A DNA stretch of 64,000 nt from Meghimatium bilineatum (taxonomy: Eukaryota; Mollusca; Gastropoda; Stylommatophora; Philomycidae), in NCBI GenBank assembly GCA_034231615.1, contig CM067315.1, forward strand, positions 29,118,133-29,182,132, in the 5' to 3' direction. Shown in pieces: positions 33,456 to 45,371 of this stretch. Position 1 is the stretch's first letter. Every line of letters begins with the position of its first letter. Both the position numbers and the translations under genes were made by a program. The notes under the pieces are model-generated. The model was not told the DNA's origin, ran no database searches, and saw only the letters and a list, made by a program, of their open reading frames with translations.

Positions 33456-34075
33456 GGTGATCCTGAATTTCTAGATCAACTACAAGCAGGCTGAAGAGAG
33501 CCAGCTTCTGTCACAACAACCATCTCCACCAACAACACAAAGATCATCCAAAAACATATCCAAAAATCATCAGCTATTGCCCTTCAATGGATACTATCAC
33601 ACTGTGGAATCATGGGAAAATGAGAAAGTGGATGCTCTGTCAAAAACAGGAAGCGAAATGGAGCAACACAGACGTCCACTGTCTTACAGAGAAGCAAAAG
33701 CAATAATCCAGAACACATACACAGCAAAGTGGAAGAAGCAAATGGAAGTGGAAGATAAACATGATGCAATACATCACCTTTAAAGATAAACAGACACACA
33801 ATATTTCGCCTTAGAACAGGCCACTGCAGTTTGTTGGGTCACCTTCACCGATTGAGGATCTCATACACAGATGAATGTCCATGTGGATCCAGAACCCAGA
33901 CTTCTGAACACATACTTCAGAATTACCCAACATATAAAGAGAAGAGACAGCATACCTGGCCAGAGGATACAGACTTGAGGCAAAAGCTATGGGGCGGCTG
34001 CTCTGACCTGGAGAAGACTGGACTTCGCCCTGATGACAGGCCTGACAATATAACTTGATCGTAGATGCTGAAAGC
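33456..34075 (+). mobile_element. RNase H-type LINE, 3' end
   Basis: After LDQLQAG-like and STNNTKIIQK blocks, one frame reads ENEKVDALSKTGSEMEQHRR and YREAKAIIQNTYTAKWKKQM. Another, from 33810, reads LGHLHRLRISYTDECPCGSR, TSEHILQNYPTYKEKRQHTW and LRQKLWGGCSDLEKTGL. The CPCG...HIL C-terminus is well kept. Two main frame breaks are visible. Confidence 0.8.
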
Positions 34076-34559
34076 AGAAGAAGAAGACACCTCTCACACA
34101 TGGTCAGAGTGTGGTAGAAATTCCAGGCAGGCATAAAACTTATTAGCCACAGTTAAGCACACCAGAGACATCATCATCTAAAAGATCATTTAGTTGAGCT
34201 GTATGGTCATTGTCCACTACAACGGAAGAACAAAATACACTTGGATACCAAATTACAGAGCATATAATTTAAAAATACACAAGTTATGATACACTATAAT
34301 ACACATACTGGCCTCCTAATACTTATTTGAGTACTGTATTAAACCCGATGGTAAGAAACAAGGGAATGAAATAAAACTCATTCAGTTATAAGTCCCTCAA
34401 CACATGCCTGGCCGGTGTGTTGTGTGGTACAGAGTGTGTCTCGGGCGATCAAACTACCAAGTTCACACTCAGCTGCAGTTAATTGTGCAGTGAACCATTC
34501 ACATAGCAATGTCAACGTAAATACCTAGAATATCATTACAGCTAAATAATGATGGGGTG
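34076..34559. other. No gene recognised
   Basis: Nothing identifiable. Confidence 0.3.
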
Positions 34560-34700
34560 ATCTCTGGTTAAGTAAAAATATAACTCTTATGGTAAGCTAC
34601 GCTCTTTTCAACCGCTGATGTTAGTTCAATTTTATTATATCAGAGTTTTTAACCATAAAAAAGTGCAGGTCACGGTTCTGTTAATCAAGCCACTATCTAT
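34560..34700. repeat. Dispersed repeat F, best copy
   Basis: GGTTAAGTAAAAATATAACT, CTTATGGTAAGCTACGCTC, TTTATTATATCAGAG and AAAAAGTGCAGGTCACGG. Class unknown. Confidence 0.55.
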
Positions 34701-35189
34701 GATCTTCAGAGATGTCATATAACACGAAAAAAGGATTGGGGTGATCCTTACGTCCTTGATAAGATAGGTTACAAACATCAATATAAGGGATACAATTTAT
34801 CTACTAGATGTAGGTTGTATTTCATGAATTACGTCCCTTATATCGGACTAAATTATTTTGTTCTTTTGTTCCTTCCGTCGCAAAGATGTATCGTATTGTG
34901 CAACTTCTCTCATGACTAATACTGTATGGAGCAATTTTTTGGTAATAGGAGCAGACTAGAATTATGTTATGGTGACCGCATGTCTTTGTTTCTCTTAATT
35001 TCTAGCTTGTCATCAAATATTGCTTTGAAAGTTAATGCACTTTCGCATGTCAATATTCACGGTTATTATAATCAGTTCTTTTTCTTTTCTTCTAAGGAAC
35101 GGCAAGAACATGTCATACCCCCACATAATTTCTTTGAATATTTTTTCTTAAGTTTTAAATAAAATATTGACATAATAATCAAAGAATCT
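34701..35189. other. No gene recognised
   Basis: Nothing identifiable. A 78-codon ORF has no motifs. Confidence 0.3.
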
Positions 35190-35490
35190 ATCATTGATGA
35201 AAAAAACTTGCGAGCACAAGCTGGGGAGCAAATGGAAGCATCCCCCCAAAAGTCTACATGGAATATGGAATGAAAGCTTGTGCATCAGTATGAAAAATAA
35301 GCACTGATCGTCTGTGTAAAGTACAAAATGCAGCACTTCGCCCAAATATCCGCCCTTTGAATGATAGAAGAGAAGAAAGAGTGCTTCTGAAAAGGGAAAC
35401 ATAGATGCATGTCAAATCATCTGATAAGCTTGACTTTCTAGATCAGTCATAAGCAGATTAAGGAGAACCAGCTTCTGCCACATAACGTCA
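35190..35490 (+). mobile_element. RNase H-type LINE, post-RT fragment
   Basis: Frames read TDRLCKVQNAALRPNIRPLN, preceded by a YGMKACAS-like segment, as in the thumb region (VLEYGMxAWxSAxKTNxDRLxKVQNxALR). A FLDQS...GEPASA segment shared with 33464-33500 follows. Confidence 0.6.
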
Positions 35491-35725
35491 CATTCTGTAT
35501 AATTGTACTTTTATCACATAATGTCACATTCAGTATAATGATACTTTTGTCACATTCATGATAATGATACATTTGTCACATAATGTCACATTCCGTGTAA
35601 TGCTACTTTTGTCACAATCTGTATAGTGATACTTTTGTCACAAAATATCACATTCAGTATAATGATACGTTTGTCACATAACGTCACATTCGGCACATTC
35701 TGTTTAGTGGTACTTTTGTGTTCAT
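35491..35725. repeat. About 36-bp minisatellite
   Basis: Roughly seven imperfect units with CATAATGTCACATTCAGTAT and AATGATACTTTTGT, starting at the end of the LINE fragment. Confidence 0.8.
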
Positions 35726-36244
35726 GTTTACATTTTTGTTTTGAAGTCTCTGGGACATCTACCTTAGGACCTGATGTGTTATGTTGCATCTATGGTGTAT
35801 TTCTGTTGTACTTAACCTTTTAATGTTAGGATGCTTCTTAAGTAGATGAACTCTTCCATTTGTTGTGATGTTTCCTAGGTAGGGGAACACTTCCACTTGA
35901 TTGAGTCATTTTGTTCTCTTAGCTGTCCATGGTATTATAAATATTTTTTGTAAAAAAAATAAAATCCCAGTAGCCTTCAGTTCTCTTTGAGCAATTTTGT
36001 GTTTGCAATCTAAAAAATATTTGATTCTATATAACAAACCCTTTAGGAAGCAAGCCAAAAATAGGGTAACCTCCCTCCCCTTCCTTTAATTATTTACCAC
36101 TAAAAAAGTCATTAAAATATAATGTTAGAATTTCCTACAAAAAAGAGGAATCTGTATTTTTGTAAGGTAAAATCTCACCCTTTCTGAAGACATAGCCTAT
36201 CTATGCACTTGGAAACAACATACTAGTCCTTGTTTTAACTTTCT
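35726..36244. other. No gene recognised
   Basis: Nothing identifiable. Confidence 0.3.
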
Positions 36245-36380
36245 TCCTTCATACTTAAACTAAACTCTTGCAGATTAGCAGTATGTCATCCAAAGAATAA
36301 AATGAATTTTGTCATTGTTTACAGCTTTGGTCAGTTTTTTATAGCTGTCTCTGCGCCTTCTCAACCTGACACAACTAGCA
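36245..36380 (-). repeat. SINE-like family A fragment
   Basis: CTCTTGCAGATTAGCAG, GTCATCCAAAGAATAAAATG and AACCTGACACAAC in family order. Confidence 0.5.
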
Positions 36381-36719
36381 CTGGAATTCACAAAAATATG
36401 CTAATATGCTCTACCATTGCTGTAAATTTGGGGGAGGGTGGAGTGGGGATGTTAACACACCCCCCCCCCCCCAAACCTGCAAATAAATAAGAGCAGAACA
36501 TTTACCATTAGGAAGGAAGGCAGAAAGGGTTATATACAACAACCTCAACTCCCCCATAATTTTTTTCCGAAAAAGATCAGGAAAAATCTTTTAATGGTAA
36601 ACTCTTGAACCTTACTGAACACATATCTACAGACCTAGATACTACTACAGATTGACTTTAAAGTTGACACATACACAAACAATAACATACTCTATAGGTT
36701 TCTGTTTGAATGCTCAGAT
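36381..36719. other. No gene; C13-type homopolymer
   Basis: Contains a C run near 36461-36473, and TAACACACCCCC context shared with 37575-37592. Confidence 0.4.
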
Positions 36720-37215
36720 TCGTTATCTTCTTCTTCTTCTTCGTCTTACGTTCACCTGGAATGTGCTTATATCTGAATTTTTATTTCTTCTATAAACTTG
36801 AATGTGTTTTGTAATTCATACAGAAGTACGTAGCGTTTTTCTTCCACTGATGTTCTTCTGGAACTCTGTATTTGTCTCGGAATTTCATATTCTGGGCATT
36901 CCTGAAGAATATGCTCTGTGTCTGAGATACCTGTTCACATGTAGATATGTCAGTGTTGCCAATCTTGAACTTTGTATGCATGAAGCCAGGGAAGTCAGTT
37001 ATGTCCTGTTCTGAGGCACAAAGTGACAAGATCTTCTGTTTATAATTTGATAGTCATCTTGAGGGGGCTTTCTAATTACTTTGATAACTCGATTTATTTT
37101 GATGGTACATTATTGGCACATCTGGTTTATCATCAGCAGCTCCCTTCTAAGCCAGACAATCTGCTTTCTTGTTTCCAAATTCATCAAATGTTCTACAGCA
37201 TTCAATGATCAAAAT
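36720..37215 (-). mobile_element. RNase H-type LINE, 3' end
   Basis: The minus strand encodes FMHTKFKIGNTDISTCEQVS, FFRNAQNMKFRDKYRVPEEH and upstream remnants homologous to 31400-31560. It ends towards 36730 in a CTTCTTCTTCTTC-rich tail. Confidence 0.7.
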
Positions 37216-37889
37216 ATAAGTTTTCTTTTTAAGATCTTTCAAATCATATTTCCAAGCAAAAATCTTATACATTTACAAACATATGTATATACAAATACAA
37301 AACTTTATTACAAGTCTCCAACAATTAATTTTATAAATCTCCATTTACACATTACAAAGCAATTTACTCACAGAGCATCATATTTACTATGTTGTGTGTA
37401 TATAGACATATTTCATTTTGTATACAGACATTCAATTACATGAAAGACTGCAACCAGAAGGTATCTAATATTGGTAAGCCTGTAGTTAAGTGGGGTTTTG
37501 AACCACTACTCACCCCTGTTGTGAAATTATAATTTGACTTTTAGTACTAGAAACTTAATCACAATCAGGGTTAACACACTACCCCCCCCCCCAACTTATT
37601 ATTAGACAACTGAAAATGTAATTTGTTTTAAGCAAAGTAAAGGTATGTCATATGGCAGCAACCTGCCATCGGGGATGAAAATAATTCTTTATGTACTAAG
37701 ACACATTAACTATTAGGTGGGCTGCCAGTTCCCTTCCCTGCTGTTTTCACTTCCCTTACCTCATGTTTAAGGTACTCATTTACAGCTGAGAATCACAATC
37801 CTGATTTTTTGTGTCCAGGTGTAGTTTCGAAAATGTTCAAATTTGTTTTAGCAATGCTTTATTACTTTTTAACTACTTATCTGCAGGAA
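37216..37889. other. No gene recognised
   Basis: C-rich run near 37581-37591. A degenerate tRNA-like patch near 37473-37520 is too weak to call. Confidence 0.3.
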
Positions 37890-38063
37890 GTCACTAAAAC
37901 AGCAGTTAAACAGACCCCTTCTACTGATGAGCCACTAAAACAGAAGTTACGTAGACCCCTTCTGCTGGCAAGTCACTAAAACAACAAGTATGTAGACACT
38001 TTCTGCTCGTAAGTTCCTAAAACAGTGGTTAAACAGACCTCTCCTGTTTGTAAGCCACTAAAT
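37890..38063. repeat. 41-bp tandem repeat
   Basis: About four diverged copies of a unit with GTCACTAAAACAGCAGTTAA and AGACCCCTTCTGCT. Confidence 0.8.
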
Positions 38064-38156
38064 TTTGTAACATTGTAATAGTTACTTTTAAATATTTTAT
38101 GGTAGAACTAGAAAACTATGAATAAACTATGTTGAGCAACTATGAAAATGTTGACA

Positions 38157-38350
38157 AGACATGTCCCTGAAATTATATTACAGAAATAAGAGACCTCTGA
38201 CAGATACAATAACTTGTTTCTCTCCTTTGCCCATTGAAGCTACATAATGGAGAAAAGTTGCTACATATTTGCACTGCGAGAAGAGAGAAAATAAGAATTC
38301 AGCAACTGTTATGAGGAGAGATATAAATGAAGAATTTAGCAACTTTTAAT
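38157..38350. repeat. Dispersed repeat D (copy 2)
   Basis: AAATTATATTACAGAAATAA, GAGACCTCTGACAGATACAA, GGAGAAAAGTTGCTACATAT and AGAATTCAGCAACT are shared with 39040-39210. Confidence 0.75.
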
Positions 38351-38369
38351 AATTCAGAATAATAATTTA

Positions 38370-38660
38370 ACAATTCAGCAAGAGCAGTGCACAATCTTAT
38401 CTCCGCATATCCAAACAGCATGACCCTGCAATGGAACCCTGGACATAGCAATCTAGTTGGAAATGAAACAGCAGACAGACTTGAAAAAAGAAGTGCCTCA
38501 AAACAACAAAAGCAAAGACTTTGTAGTATGGGAAAAGTCAAACAGATTATCAGAAACAACACCAGGGAAACCTGGCTAAAATGATGAGAAAATGGGATGA
38601 GTGATAGAAATTTATTTAGTGAAATTACATGGCCAAAGGACAATGACAACATAAACAAAC
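38370..38660 (+). mobile_element. RNase H-type LINE fragment
   Basis: Reads AVHNLISAYPNSMTLQWNPG, HSNLVGNETADRLEKRSA, then VKQIIRNNTRETWLK. This covers the last RNase H helix block (PGHxxLxGNExAD) and the linker beyond, from a lineage different from the 31125/33456 copies. Confidence 0.75.
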
Positions 38661-39039
38661 TGTAGGAAAAATTAATCCCTTATCTTTTATTTTCGAACAG
38701 GACATGCAAAAGTCAATAGCCATTAAAATCATATCAAACCCCAGCAACTACCTATTTGTAGGTTGGTTGGTTGGTTGCTGATCCAGCAGTCCATGGGCTC
38801 ATGCCCTTTGACCCATACATATTGCTCTAATCCCAATGAAACAGTGAAATATTTCCTTATTTTGTGCCCTTACCTTTCAACTACCAAGAAAAACTCTTAC
38901 GACATCCTTAATAATTACTAACCCACTGTATGGATCACTTGGTCAACTTCAGATTCCTGAACATTTTAGGAATGGTATTATGCTGCCAAGAGTAGAACTA
39001 CTCAGAAGCATTTGGATATTGACAACAACAACAACAACA
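38661..39039. other. No gene recognised
   Basis: Contains a short (GGTT)n run near 38761 and a (CAA)n run near 39027. Confidence 0.4.
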
Positions 39040-39450
39040 CACCCCTGAAGTTATATTACAGAAATAAGAGACCTCTGACAGATACAATAAATTGTTTCCC
39101 AACGTTTTCCATTGAGACTACATAAAGGAGAAAAGTTGCTGTATATTTACGCTGTGAGGAGATATAGAAAATAAGAATTCAGCAACTTTTAAAAAATACT
39201 TTTTTAGTCAATACTTTTAGAGCTCTAAAAAAATATTTTATCTATTTTCAACGAGACTTCTTAAACTATTTATCATTCTTATATTTCTCCATGAATATTT
39301 TCTTATTTCTAGATTAATAAAAAAAACTTGACATTATTAATTGAAACTCTCTTCTTAATCAGGTATTGTAGAGTAGGGCCTATAATTTACATCACTCCAA
39401 TTTGGTACCTCATCAAGGGTCATCCAAGTGATGATGAATAGTACAAAAGT
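39040..39450. repeat. Dispersed repeat D (copy 3, longest)
   Basis: Left half as in copy 2. The right half (TCTCCATGAATATTTTC, GGTACCTCATCAAGGGTCAT) matches 5740-6040. This uninterrupted copy shows what 5165-6045 looked like before its insertions. Confidence 0.7.
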
Positions 39451-39539
39451 AAAAAATAACATACCAGTATACAGTAATTGAAATATTTTATATCATGTTA
39501 GTTGGACATCTTTTGTATTCCTGTGTTATAGGCTAATAT

Positions 39540-39692
39540 TAATTTTTAAAATTTGAATAAAAGAGCAGAGTGTAAAAACTTTGCACACATTTTTTGCATA
39601 TTTCAAAACCCTGCAGTACAGTAATTTAAAGCTTAAAAGGGAGGAAATATCGAGGTAAAAGAGGACTTAGGCCCATGGTAACCCTAGATAAA
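39540..39692. repeat. Dispersed repeat E (copy 2)
   Basis: ATTTTTTGCATATTTCAAAA, GTAATTTAAAGCTTAAAAGG, GTAAAAGAGGAC and a terminal CCATGGTAACCCTAG, a possible TIR. Confidence 0.5.
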
Positions 39693-41299
39693 AGCATTTT
39701 GACTGTATCATAGATGTCTCTACTTCTGTTATTTACTATTATTATTACAATTTATACTTGTTTTTTATTATATATTCCTTGTTGCAAACTTACAACATAA
39801 CCTTATTCTCAGTACTTTCTATTGGTGTTTCAGCAGCCCTTGCCTTTTTGCTAGATTCTCTCTGGCTTCTTGGTTATTACACTTCAAATACAACCACAGA
39901 TTAATTAATAAAATAGTAATATCATAAAATGTGATCACTGCATTGTAAGAGTATAGTCACTACATATGTTATTTATATCAAAGGTAGGCCAATACCATTT
40001 TTTGTCTTCTATGGCACCCCCTGGAGCATAAGAAAAAAACAACAGTTCTTATTTGGAATACGCACCCAAACCCCATGTGATTAGTAATTTGCTTATTTCC
40101 CTTGTCCCTTGGCAGTGTTTGCCAATTGATATTTATCAATTATTAATTTAACTATTAATTTTTTAGGGTTAGGCTTAGAGTTTGTGTTAGGAGAGATTAG
40201 TTTTACATAAATAACCCTAACCCTAAATAAATTTATATTAAAATTAAAGGATAAACATAAACTGACAAATTTTCCAAGGGAAATAATCACACTGAGAACT
40301 ACGCATTACAAACTGAAACCAAAACAACTTATTTTATTTTTTCAGAACTTGTTACTATACATCTAATTTAATATCATTGAAATATTAACCATCCTGTTGC
40401 CTCCCCCCCTCCCAGTTTAAATTTGTTTTTCCATGACTTCTGTGGACATTTCTGTGACTCTGGAGGTACCATAGAGCCTACAATGAGAACATCTTCTTTA
40501 CATAATCCATTGATATACCTACACATGCTTTGTATATTTATGATAACACTCTCATAAAGCAGTCAATAATATTATATGTCAAATGAAATAGTGAATATAT
40601 GTATCAGTAATGAAATAGCATGGGATTCACATATACTTTGTATTTTTGCTGAGATTTTATCAAGTTAGGAGTGAATTGCTTGTTTAGAATGTTGAAATGA
40701 ATATAGGCATCACATTACCAAAAAGATCTGTGATCATATCTGGAGAAGAATGTGTAAGCACATTCGCTGCGATGAAGAGGTGAAATTGGATTCACCCCAT
40801 GCTTTCATGATTTAATCATTTTTGCCAATCCCCCCCCCACCTCCACCATTGTCAAACAAACAACTGCCAAGAATTCAGGGACTCCCTTTGTTAAATTATG
40901 TAACAACAATTTTAGTAACACCCACTCCTAAAGAAACCTATTTTGCAAAGAAAATACAAAAAACCAACATGATTTTTTTCAGAATTTAAAAAACATTTTA
41001 CAATTCAAACAATTTCATTAGTACCCTGGTATATAAAATATTTTTTAACCATCTACTTTTATAAACCACCCCATCCCTCTTTGTCGATAACTGTATGTCA
41101 AACTGTTTCAGATCCCCTTCCCCCAGTTATTGACATATGGTAATAGAGGACAGCCACTGTAGGTGACCCTAAAATATGTCTTAATTTGCATAAAAACCTA
41201 CACTGATGACGTTTAGTACAGAAATTGAAAAAAAAAGTGCAGCAATCACACTGAATCACTTTGTTGAAAGATTTTGAAGCAACACATAGAAGCACTAAG
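39693..41299. other. No gene; telomere-like inverted motifs
   Basis: A pair of inverted TTAGGGTTAGG / CCCTAACCCTAA motifs lies at about 40163 and 40214. A C-rich run lies near 40831. No coding sequence is recognisable. Confidence 0.35.
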
Positions 41300-42160
41300 G
41301 ATAGTTGAATAGTAATGTGATATAGGAATTCTGGATATAATTATAAATTGCTACATCTATTCTACATTAATGTATGGCTCATAAACATGGATAATGAACA
41401 GATAGTAGACACAATTGATGCCTTTGAGATGTGGATATATAGAAGAATAAGGAGAACTTCATGAAAAGGGAAGAAAACATGAGAAGAATAGGGAGAACTT
41501 CCTGGAAAGAGAAGAAAACATGAGAAGAATAGGGAGAACTTCCTGGAAAGAGAAGAAAACATGAGAAGAATAAGGAGAACTTCATGGAAAGGGAAGAAAA
41601 CATGAGAAGAATAGGGAGAACTTCCTGGAAAGAGAAGAAAACATGAGAAGAATAGGGAGAACTTCATGGAAAGAGAAGAAAACATGAGAAGAATAGGGAG
41701 AACTTCATGGAAAGAGAAGAAAACATGAGAAGAATAGGGAGAACTTCATGGAAAGAGAAGAAAACATGAGAAGAATAGGGAGAACTTCCTGGAAAGAGAA
41801 GAAAACATGAGAAGAATAAGGAGAACTTCATGGAAAGGGAAGAAAACATGAGAAGAATAGGGAGAACTTCATGGAAAGAGAAAAAAACAAACAGGTTCTG
41901 ACTGCATTGAATAGGAAAAAAAGAAAATATTCAAAGAAATAAAAATCAAACAAAAGAAACATTGTGGATATATTAAATGACATACAGGCACATATTCTTC
42001 ATTACTTGAAGATAGAGTTAAGAGGCAACAATCAAGAGGTAAGTAGAGGGAAATATGATAAGATCCATAAGTTACAGTCTAGCAGAGTGCACCACCAAGA
42101 CAAGAGACAGAAATTGGAGGTCGGTTGCAACTTTCAGTATTGATATGCGTAAAAGGTCTG
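41300..42160 (+). mobile_element. RTE-like LINE tail disrupted by its own tandem array
   Basis: The left flank encodes STLMYGS-like, then TIDAFEMWIYRRIRRTS. The right flank encodes GRTSWKEK, then KTNRV-like sequence and, near 42060-42120, YSLAECTTKTRDRNWRSVAT. Between them the 41-bp array multiplies the RRIGRTSWKEKK segment. Confidence 0.75.
41440..41885. repeat. 41-bp array made of RTE coding sequence
   Basis: About ten copies of a unit containing GAAGAAAACATGAGAAGAAT and AGGGAGAACTTCCTGGAAAG. The same sequence is single-copy in RTE fragments at 17206-17400 and 18545-18640. Confidence 0.9.
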
Positions 42161-42399
42161 ACACAACCATCTTCAGCAGTTTAATAGTATTTAAAGTATC
42201 CTATAGTAATAAAATAATAACAATAAAACCAATAACCTGCCAAGGTCATAGGCATTTCACATTGTAGGGGTGTCACATTGAGACATTTGAGTCAGTAAAA
42301 TTTCTATCCTCAATCATCCTGATGAGTTTGGAAACTTCACATTCTATCCAGTCCTTGATTTTATCCAAAAATGTTTTCTTCTTACCACCTCATATTCTT
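42161..42399. other. Spacer
   Basis: Nothing identifiable. Confidence 0.3.
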
Positions 42400-42830
42400 C
42401 CACCCTTCATAGTACCTAGAAGACCATCTTTTGTTATTGAGGAATATCTCATCACACGCCTGTACCATGGAGTTTGCCAAGTTTCATGATTGTTAACAGT
42501 GGCTCAAGTTGACCCACTAATAGAATTAATTCTAACACGCACAAACACATTGGTTACATGTTCTTGGCAACAGATACACATCACACATCTATAGCATTTG
42601 TTTTGAAATGCCTGGATTCTTCTCTCTAAGTCAGCACCTAGAGTCCAGGTCTCACAGCCATATACAGATATTGACAAAACCAAAGATTTATACAAGTTAA
42701 TCCTAACACAATCCTGCTTTTCCACATGGTGGTTAATCTTGTCATGGCAACCATGGCCATATATCTTATACAGATTTCCCAATTGTTTTATAATGAATTC
42801 TAGAACCCGAACCTTCATTTATTTTCTCTT
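42400..42830 (-). mobile_element. RTE-like LINE fragment
   Basis: A minus ORF of 104 codons reads MKVRVLEFIIKQLGNLYKIY, YKSLVLSISVYGCETWTLGA, RRIQAFQNKCYRCVMCICCQ and EHVTNVFVRVRIN. Intact over this length. Paired with 33176-33455. Confidence 0.75.
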
Positions 42831-43239
42831 TCTTTAGGGGTAGAGGATTGACTTAATTGTAATTATGTTTATCCATATGTACTCCATGCATTGAAGCAAA
42901 GAGCTACGTTTCTTGCCAAGAATACTTCCCAGAGCATATAGATTCATAACTTCAATCGATAATCCCCAGGGAACTTTAAAAAATGCACTTGTAATCAAGA
43001 TGCCTTAGACTAGTTTTGAGCTTGGTTCCTTGTTAGCACAAGGTAAATGACATAATCACTACTCCACAAAGATTTGAAATATGCAACTATCCTTCTGGAA
43101 TTTTGGTAGATACACAAATAATGTGATACTTCCTTATCATAAATTTGATACTGAAATTGTAAGATGATAGATAGATCAGCTGACAAATTCATGAAAAGAG
43201 GTTTAAAAAAAAGGTTTTCAGTAAAAAGCATGTGCCATT
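42831..43239. other. No gene recognised
   Basis: Nothing identifiable. Confidence 0.3.
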
Positions 43240-43330
43240 GTATTGTCAAGACATAAAGGAGGGCAAAGAATAGGAATATTGATGCCTGCTACTCATGTTA
43301 TAAGAAAAAAACTAAGGCGGTTTTGGGGGA
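43240..43330 (+). repeat. SINE-like family A, 5' fragment
   Basis: GGGCAAAGAATAGGAATATT, TGATGCCTGCTACTCATG and AACTAAGGCGG match the 5' start of family A. Confidence 0.45.
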
Positions 43331-43389
43331 TGGTTTTTCCATCATATAGGTCAAATTTACGCACAACCATATTTTTCTGTGCAAACCTT

Positions 43390-43800
43390 ATTTTTTCCTG
43401 AGTTCCTTCTGAATACTTATGTGGATTAGCAGATTGTAGTCCATAGAATGGAATGTGTTGTGTCATGGTTCAAAGCTTAGCTGCAATATTGCAACTATTT
43501 GCCTGACACATTTGACTTCATCATGACTTCGGATACCAGAATTTCTGGAAAAGTCAAGACAGCAATAGTGATGCAGACCACATAATCTCTTTGTATGCCA
43601 GTGGTAAATTAAAAATACAGCCTTAACACTGGATTCCCAAATACATGTCAGTGGTATGAAAAAGGGATTCTTTACAAACTCACTTTACTATGGCTTCAGA
43701 TGACTGAAAACCCTCCTTTGTCGCCTCTTATGACATGTATGACATGTAATAGTGTCGCTATTCTTTATTTTTCTTTCAGTCCACAGCAAGACACATGCAA
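43390..43800 (-). repeat. SINE-like family A, enlarged by an internal insertion
   Basis: The 3' half (GATTAGCAGATTGTAGTCC, GTTGTGTCATGGTTCAAAGC, TGCCTGACACATTTGACTTC) lies at 43425-43530. The 5' half (TTTGTCGCCTCTTATGACAT, CAGTCCACAGCAAGACAC) lies at 43705-43795. About 150 bp of unrelated sequence lies between. Confidence 0.55.
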
Positions 43801-44369
43801 ACCTTTCACCACATACATACTCTTCTTCCCATATATTCTTATTAAATCTTTTTCTAGCACTAAAGATGTTTTTTATAGAAAAATCTGCATCAGATCAAAC
43901 TTCAACTCTGCAACAAAACGTCAGTTGCAGTGAATCTCCAATTCTTTCTTTCTCTTGCCGTGGTTTCACATCTGATAAAATGTCATTTGTCCATCTCTTG
44001 ATGATTATCAGCAAATTATGTCTTATTTTTCCTGCTCTTTGATTGAGATCTACATACAAACTTGTATCGCCAACACTAGGAATTTTAACACACTGAGCAA
44101 GCCTTACTCTCAGCTTATATAAACTAATTTCTTGTGTTAGGATTATTTTGGTCTTGCTAGATTTTCAGGCCAGTTGCCAAGATCAGCTCCCAGTCTTCTC
44201 CAGGTAAGAGCCACTGCCTCAAAGTTTTTGCCTAAGTTCAGTCTAGCATGGTCATGTTTTGCCTCACAGTTCTTTGTAATCTGGACAATCCTGAAATATG
44301 TATTTGGGAAACTAATGTCATTTTGGTAATGGCACCCCTGAATATTTTTTTTGGCACTTCTGCCAAGGG
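43801..44369. other. No gene recognised
   Basis: ORFs at 43700-44042 show no motifs. Confidence 0.3.
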
Positions 44370-44475
44370 CTCCTGCCTAGATTCAACACTGGTTGTCCTT
44401 GCCTAGATTCAACACTGGTTGTCCTTGCCTAGATTCAACACTGGTTGTCCTTGCCTAGATTCAACACTGTCATCT
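44370..44475. repeat. 26-bp tandem repeat
   Basis: Four near-identical copies of GCCTAGATTCAACACTGG followed by TTGTCCTT. Confidence 0.9.
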
Positions 44476-45009
44476 TGTAAAGTGTGTTGTTATTGTTGTT
44501 ATTTTGACCTCCAGGAAATAAAAGAGAATGACTCTTATTTCCTATGTCCTCATCGAGACCAACTTCTTGAAGTGAAGATAAAGTTTAGTCCAGCCAACAG
44601 AGGCTGAAAACTAAGACTCATTGAGCCATCCATTACATCATGACCATAGTCCTGTCCAAGCAAGTACAGGTACTGAAGTCATACCAGACCAAGAGGCACA
44701 CCAACAACCATAGTATCATGCAACATGACCAGATAACATATCTTCACCACACAATTCCTATGTGAAATGCAATGGTTTCTCCAGAACTTTATTTCACAAT
44801 CACTTAATTCAAACTATTAGTGGTGTGCATTGCTTTGAAAAGAGGCCTCCTTCTTAGAGTGGTTAAAAAGAAAAGTATATATAAAGAAGACAGTTTCAGT
44901 GTGGTCTTGAAGAATATTTCAATGCAAAATTTATTATAGAACAATTAAAAATATTTTTACATAAATTATTTGGACATTCCTGTATTAAATTATTCTAATT
45001 TTTATATAT
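44476..45009. other. No gene recognised
   Basis: Nothing identifiable. Confidence 0.3.
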
Positions 45010-45200
45010 ATTTAGTCCAGCTCTGTGGTACAGAGTGCCTCTGGGATGGCCACGGTACTGGTTTTGATAACAACCACAGACAATTGTGCATCCGGATCGT
45101 TCAGAAAGCAATGGCAAACTTCTGAACGTTTTAATATTGTGTAGAAAATCACTACAGCCAAAACATGCTGTGTTGATGGCTATATCCTGAATGGGATATG
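45010..45200 (+). repeat. SINE family B with degenerate head
   Basis: ATCCGGATCGTTCAGAAAGC, AATGGCAAACTTCTGAACG, GTAGAAAATCACTACAGCC and TGTTGATGGCTATATCCTG. It is downstream of the host gene's stop codon, on the opposite strand. Confidence 0.7.
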
Positions 45201-45371
45201 CTATCAATTTTGTTAATGTATATATTTATTTGTTATTTTTTGTTTTTATAATGTATTTCTTTGACTTTATGTGCATTTTGTAGAGGTTTTCATCTTAAAA
45301 AGTTGACAGGTATGGAAGACTAACAAAGTTATAGTAACAGTTAAATTAATTTACTCTCTATCCCTGATAAG

